Assembly: GCA_902631405.1 (NCBI GenBank)
Contig: CACOYI010000015.1
Coordinates: forward strand, 1-36,626
Direction: 5' to 3'
DNA from: K189A clade bacterium
Lineage (GTDB): Bacteria > Pseudomonadota > Gammaproteobacteria > Pseudomonadales > Azotimanducaceae
Length of the DNA: 36,626 bases
In this document: piece by piece, positions 33,666 through 36,626 of the stretch
Numbering within the stretch: position 1 is the first letter of the stretch
Layout: each line of letters begins with the position of its first letter
Program-made: the position numbers and the translations under genes
Notes under the pieces: model-generated
What the model saw: the letters and a program-made list of their open reading frames with translations, nothing else
Database searches by the model: none
What the model was told of the DNA's origin: nothing

Positions 33666-33683
33666 TCAAGGTATTCGACTGTT

Positions 33684-34400
33684 TTGAAGAGTTCGACAAG
33701 CGAACAAACTAAACTATATATAACACCAGCTCACCCGTGCTCATATCTGGCCTCTGAGGAGGCGCAAACGCTATTCGTTGACCCTCGCAAGATTATCTCT
33801 AGTCAATTATATAGTGGTCTGACTGAGCGGGGTTTTCGTCGAAGCGGTTCTCATATCTATAAACCGCATTGCGCAAACTGTAATAAATGCATTCCAATCA
33901 GGTTGAATGTCTCAAGCTTCAAAGCCAACAAAACTCAACGCAGGGTACTCAAACAAAATTCCGACCTTGAGTCTCGGATAGAGAAGACCGAGTTTACGAG
34001 TGCTAGTTATACACTATTCGAGAGATACATCGAAGCGAGACATAAAGACGGCGACATGTATCCGGCAACAGAAGATCAGTTTAAGTCGTTCTTGCTAAGC
34101 CCTTGGGCGAATACGCGCTCACTTAATTTCTATCTCGATGGGGATCTTGTAAGCAGCGCGGTGACAGACATTCAATTGCGCTCCATCAGCGCCATCTATA
34201 CCTTTTTTGAACCAGACCATTCCGACCGAAGTCTAGGCACTCTGAGCATCCTTAAGCAAATACAATTAGCGAGTTTTATGAACCTCAAGCATGTTTATCT
34301 GGGGTATTGGATCAGAGAGAGCGCCAAAATGGATTACAAGAAAAACTATCGTCCAAATGAGCAGCTTATTGACGGCTATTGGTCAGAGAGGACGAAGTGA
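33684..34400 (+). CDS. bpt: Aspartate/glutamate leucyltransferase Bpt
   Basis: A 238-residue transferase that adds Leu to N-terminal Asp or Glu, widening the N-degron pathway beyond that of E. coli. The N-terminal domain has HPCSYL (17-22), then FRRSGSHIYKPHCANCNKCI (51-70) with a cysteine cluster thought to bind an iron-sulfur centre in this family. The C-terminal GNAT-like domain shows the RHKDGDMYP segment, IYTFFEPDH and LGYWIRESAKMDYKKNYRPNE, all typical of Bpt/Ate1. The only start compatible with this N-terminus is TTG at 33684; its nearest purine-rich stretch (AAGG) is about 12 bases away, so translation may depend on coupling with aat. Confidence 0.93.
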   Translation: MKSSTSEQTKLYITPAHPCSYLASEEAQTLFVDPRKIISSQLYSGLTERGFRRSGSHIYKPHCANCNKCIPIRLNVSSFKANKTQRRVLKQNSDLESRIEKTEFTSASYTLFERYIEARHKDGDMYPATEDQFKSFLLSPWANTRSLNFYLDGDLVSSAVTDIQLRSISAIYTFFEPDHSDRSLGTLSILKQIQLASFMNLKHVYLGYWIRESAKMDYKKNYRPNEQLIDGYWSERTK

Positions 34401-34466
34401 TTGAACCTTCAAAAAGAAGTCGAGTTACTGCAAACTAGGCGCACTTTTACGGGCGAATGAGGCTAA

Positions 34467-34682
34467 ATGGCAAAAGAAGAACAAATTGAAATGGACGGCA
34501 TAGTTGTGGACACACTCCCAAACACCATGTTCAGAGTGGAATTAGAGAATGGGCACACGGTCACTGCTCACATCTCAGGGAAAATGCGTAAAAATTACAT
34601 ACGAATTCTCACCGGAGATGAGGTCAAAGTAGAAATCACGCCATATGACCTTTCCAAAGGTAGGATTACTTTCAGGAACTAA
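34467..34682 (+). CDS. infA: Translation initiation factor IF-1
   Basis: A 71-residue OB-fold factor that binds the ribosomal A site with IF-2 and IF-3. Nearly every core position matches E. coli IF-1: [14 protein letters not shown] (17-30), [13 protein letters not shown] (36-48) and [13 protein letters not shown] (58-70). It is one residue shorter, ending in Asn. GAGG lies six bases before the ATG. It follows bpt by 66 bp, which appear to hold no other gene, and converges on clpA 17 bp away. infA between the N-degron transferases and clpA is a conserved arrangement. Confidence 0.97.
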   Translation: MAKEEQIEMDGIVVDTLPNTMFRVELENGHTVTAHISGKMRKNYIRILTGDEVKVEITPYDLSKGRITFRN

Positions 34683-34699
34683 TTCCTAGCTTTAGCTAG

Positions 34700-36626
34700 C
34701 TACACTTCCGCGAGCACTTTCACCTTCAGTTCACCGTCTTCCAGAGTGACGTGCACGGTTCCGCCATTCACCAGGTCCCCGAACAAAAGATCTTCCGCGA
34801 GTGGCTTTTTGACCTTGTCCTGAATGAGCCTTTGCATAGGCCTTGCGCCCATCCTCTCGTCATAACCCTCTTTGGCGAGCCAACGTCGAGCTGACTCGTC
34901 GACCTCGAGCATCACTCGCTGCTGGTCTAGTTGCGCCTGCAACTCAGTGAGGAACTTATCTACGATTGTCTCGACAACCTCTTCACTCAGCGAGCTAAAT
35001 TGAACAATAGCATCTAACCGGTTACGAAACTCTGGGCTGAATATCTTCTTGAGGGCCTCCATGCCATCACTAGAGTTATCTTGCTCAGAGAAACCAATAG
35101 AATTCCTTGAAATCTCTTGCGCACCAGCATTACTGGTCATAACCAGCACAACGTTTCTGAAGTCGGCTTTTCTGCCGTTATTATCCGTTAGCGTACCGTG
35201 GTCCATAATCTGAAGTAACAGGTTGAATACTTCTGGGTGCGCCTTTTCAATCTCGTCAAGTAGCACGACGCTATGGGGATGTTTGGTTACCGCTTCCGTC
35301 AAAAGTCCTCCTTGGTCGAATCCGACATAACCTGGAGGTGCGCCTATAAGCCTTGATACCGTGTGTCGCTCCATGTACTCCGACATATCATAACGAAGCA
35401 GCTCTACTCCCATGGTATGAGCTAATTGTTTACATACCTCTGTTTTGCCGACACCTGTGGGACCAGCAAACAAGAACGATCCAATAGGTTTTTCACCTGA
35501 TTTCAGGCCGGCTCTGGAAAGCTTTATGGCTGTAGCCAGTTGGTCGATCGCCTCATCCTGCCCAAACACAGCCATCTTCAAGTTTGCATCGAGATCCTTC
35601 AAGGCAGCCCTGTCATTGGTAGTTACTTGACTCGATGGGATACGAGCGATTTTTGCGACCACCTGCTCTACATCACCAACTCCAATGCTCTTCTTCCTCT
35701 TGCTCGGCGGTTGTAACTGTTGTGCAGCCCCCGCCTCGTCAATAACATCTATCGCCTTGTCAGGCATGAATCGATCGTTAATGTATTTAGAGGCGAGTTC
35801 GGAAGCCGTGCGCAACGCTTTATCGGTGTATTTAATCTTATAGTGATCCTCGAACCGGGTCTTCAACCCTTTCAAAATACGATAGGTATCATCTACATCT
35901 GGCTCCACGACATCAACTTTCTGAAACCGACGCGATAAGGCTCGATCCTTATCAAATATGCCCCGAAACTCCTGATAAGTGGTGGAACCCATACATTTGA
36001 TTTGTCCGGAAGCCAGAAGCGGTTTTAACAAGTTTGAAGCATCCATTACCCCGCCGGATGCAGAACCGGCTCCAATAATCGTATGAATCTCATCGATAAA
36101 AAGAATGGCGCCCTGGTCCTCTTTCAATTCATTCAAAACAGCCTTAAATCGTTTCTCAAAATCACCCCGGTATTTCGTGCCAGCGACAAGAGCCCCGAGA
36201 TCAAGTGAATAGATGGTGCACTCTGACACCACTTCGGGAACATTTTTATCTATGATTCTTTTGGCTAGACCTTCTGCTATGGCTGTCTTTCCGACACCTG
36301 ACTCCCCTACAAGAAGCGGGTTATTCTTTCTACGACGACACAAAACCTGGATCACCCTTTCGAGCTCTACATCCCGACCCACTAATGGATCAATCCGACC
36401 GTTCAGAGCCTCTTCATTGAGATTTGTTGCAAAAGACTCCAAAGCCTTTCCAGCAGCTGACGCCTGATCATCAGCTTCATTATTCGAACCGGCAGCTGCC
36501 CCAGCCTCTCCATCATCGCCCTCCTTGCTAATGCCGTGAGATAGATAATTCACCACATCAATGCGAGAAACATTCTGAGACTTGAGCAGATAAACCGCAT
36601 GGCTCTCAGCCTCACTAAAAATCGCA
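34700..36626 (-). CDS. clpA: ATP-dependent Clp protease ATP-binding subunit ClpA (N-terminus beyond window)
   Basis: This frame stays open to the right edge, giving 641 C-terminal residues (E. coli ClpA has 758), so roughly 115 N-terminal residues are missing. The visible part begins in the N-domain (FSEAESHAVYLLKSQNVSRIDVV resembles E. coli). Counting from residue 1 of the visible part: first Walker A GESGVGKT (107-114), pore loop TKYRGDF (about 150), Walker B FIDEIH (176-181), second Walker A GPTGVGKT (388-395) and pore loop PGYVGF (431-436). IGF in a later loop is the ClpP-docking tripeptide. ClpA unfolds substrates, including N-degron proteins made by Aat and Bpt and presented by ClpS. 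A GTG at 36556 is internal, not the start. Confidence 0.96.
   Translation of the reverse strand, partial: AIFSEAESHAVYLLKSQNVSRIDVVNYLSHGISKEGDDGEAGAAAGSNNEADDQASAAGKALESFATNLNEEALNGRIDPLVGRDVELERVIQVLCRRRKNNPLLVGESGVGKTAIAEGLAKRIIDKNVPEVVSECTIYSLDLGALVAGTKYRGDFEKRFKAVLNELKEDQGAILFIDEIHTIIGAGSASGGVMDASNLLKPLLASGQIKCMGSTTYQEFRGIFDKDRALSRRFQKVDVVEPDVDDTYRILKGLKTRFEDHYKIKYTDKALRTASELASKYINDRFMPDKAIDVIDEAGAAQQLQPPSKRKKSIGVGDVEQVVAKIARIPSSQVTTNDRAALKDLDANLKMAVFGQDEAIDQLATAIKLSRAGLKSGEKPIGSFLFAGPTGVGKTEVCKQLAHTMGVELLRYDMSEYMERHTVSRLIGAPPGYVGFDQGGLLTEAVTKHPHSVVLLDEIEKAHPEVFNLLLQIMDHGTLTDNNGRKADFRNVVLVMTSNAGAQEISRNSIGFSEQDNSSDGMEALKKIFSPEFRNRLDAIVQFSSLSEEVVETIVDKFLTELQAQLDQQRVMLEVDESARRWLAKEGYDERMGARPMQRLIQDKVKKPLAEDLLFGDLVNGGTVHVTLEDGELKVKVLAEV

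Noticed and set aside
34687-34698. TAGCT-TT-AGCTA hairpin between infA and clpA
   Set aside because: The stem is AT-rich and five bases long with a two-base loop and no T-run, so it is not a credible terminator.

Overview
The window is chromosomal DNA of a gammaproteobacterium, most likely a free-living marine member of the Pseudomonadales/Cellvibrionales side of the class. The evidence is gene order. The blocks ftsK-lolA-crcB-serS, tusDCB-tusE and aat-bpt-infA-clpA match the arrangement in Pseudomonas relatives. Other support is the bpt-type rather than eukaryote-like arginyl-transferase, frequent GTG and TTG starts, and many secreted or outer-membrane proteins of families common in marine heterotrophs. 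I saw no rRNA, tRNA, insertion sequence, phage gene, CRISPR array or dedicated transcription factor gene.

Layout. (1) 1-7331, surface proteins: the tail of an unknown gene, a predicted outer-membrane beta-barrel, a bidirectional terminator, then a minus-strand pair made of a Gly/Ser-linker cadherin-like lipoprotein (585 aa) and a very large exported protein (1417 aa). (2) 7593-16222, an accessory metabolic region: an extended SDR reductase, a phytanoyl-CoA-dioxygenase-like oxygenase, a beta-barrel protein, an MFS carrier, two classical SDRs, an exported orphan protein and an ACAD10/11-like acyl-CoA dehydrogenase. Together they suggest uptake and oxidation of a hydrophobic or carboxylic substrate, which is inference. 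(3) 16244-22222, seven minus-strand genes: yciH/SUI1, a TauD-like oxygenase, a NylB-like serine hydrolase, a secreted protein of unknown function, a CsaA-like tRNA-binding protein, a metallophosphoesterase and an Old Yellow Enzyme homologue. (4) 22375-26862, a two-gene RND efflux system without an adjacent outer-membrane channel. (5) 26909-36626, core genes: the Tus sulfur relay for tRNA 2-thiolation, seryl-tRNA synthetase, the FluC/CrcB fluoride channel, LolA, FtsK, then the N-degron transferases Aat and Bpt, IF-1, and ClpA, which runs off the right edge.

The best candidate for something undescribed is the lipoprotein plus giant exported protein pair (1319-7331). Second are the MFS gene, whose conserved N-terminus begins upstream of any normal start codon, and the nested dyad between two divergent genes at 9886-9926. 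All functions are read from sequence motifs by eye. No database search was run.
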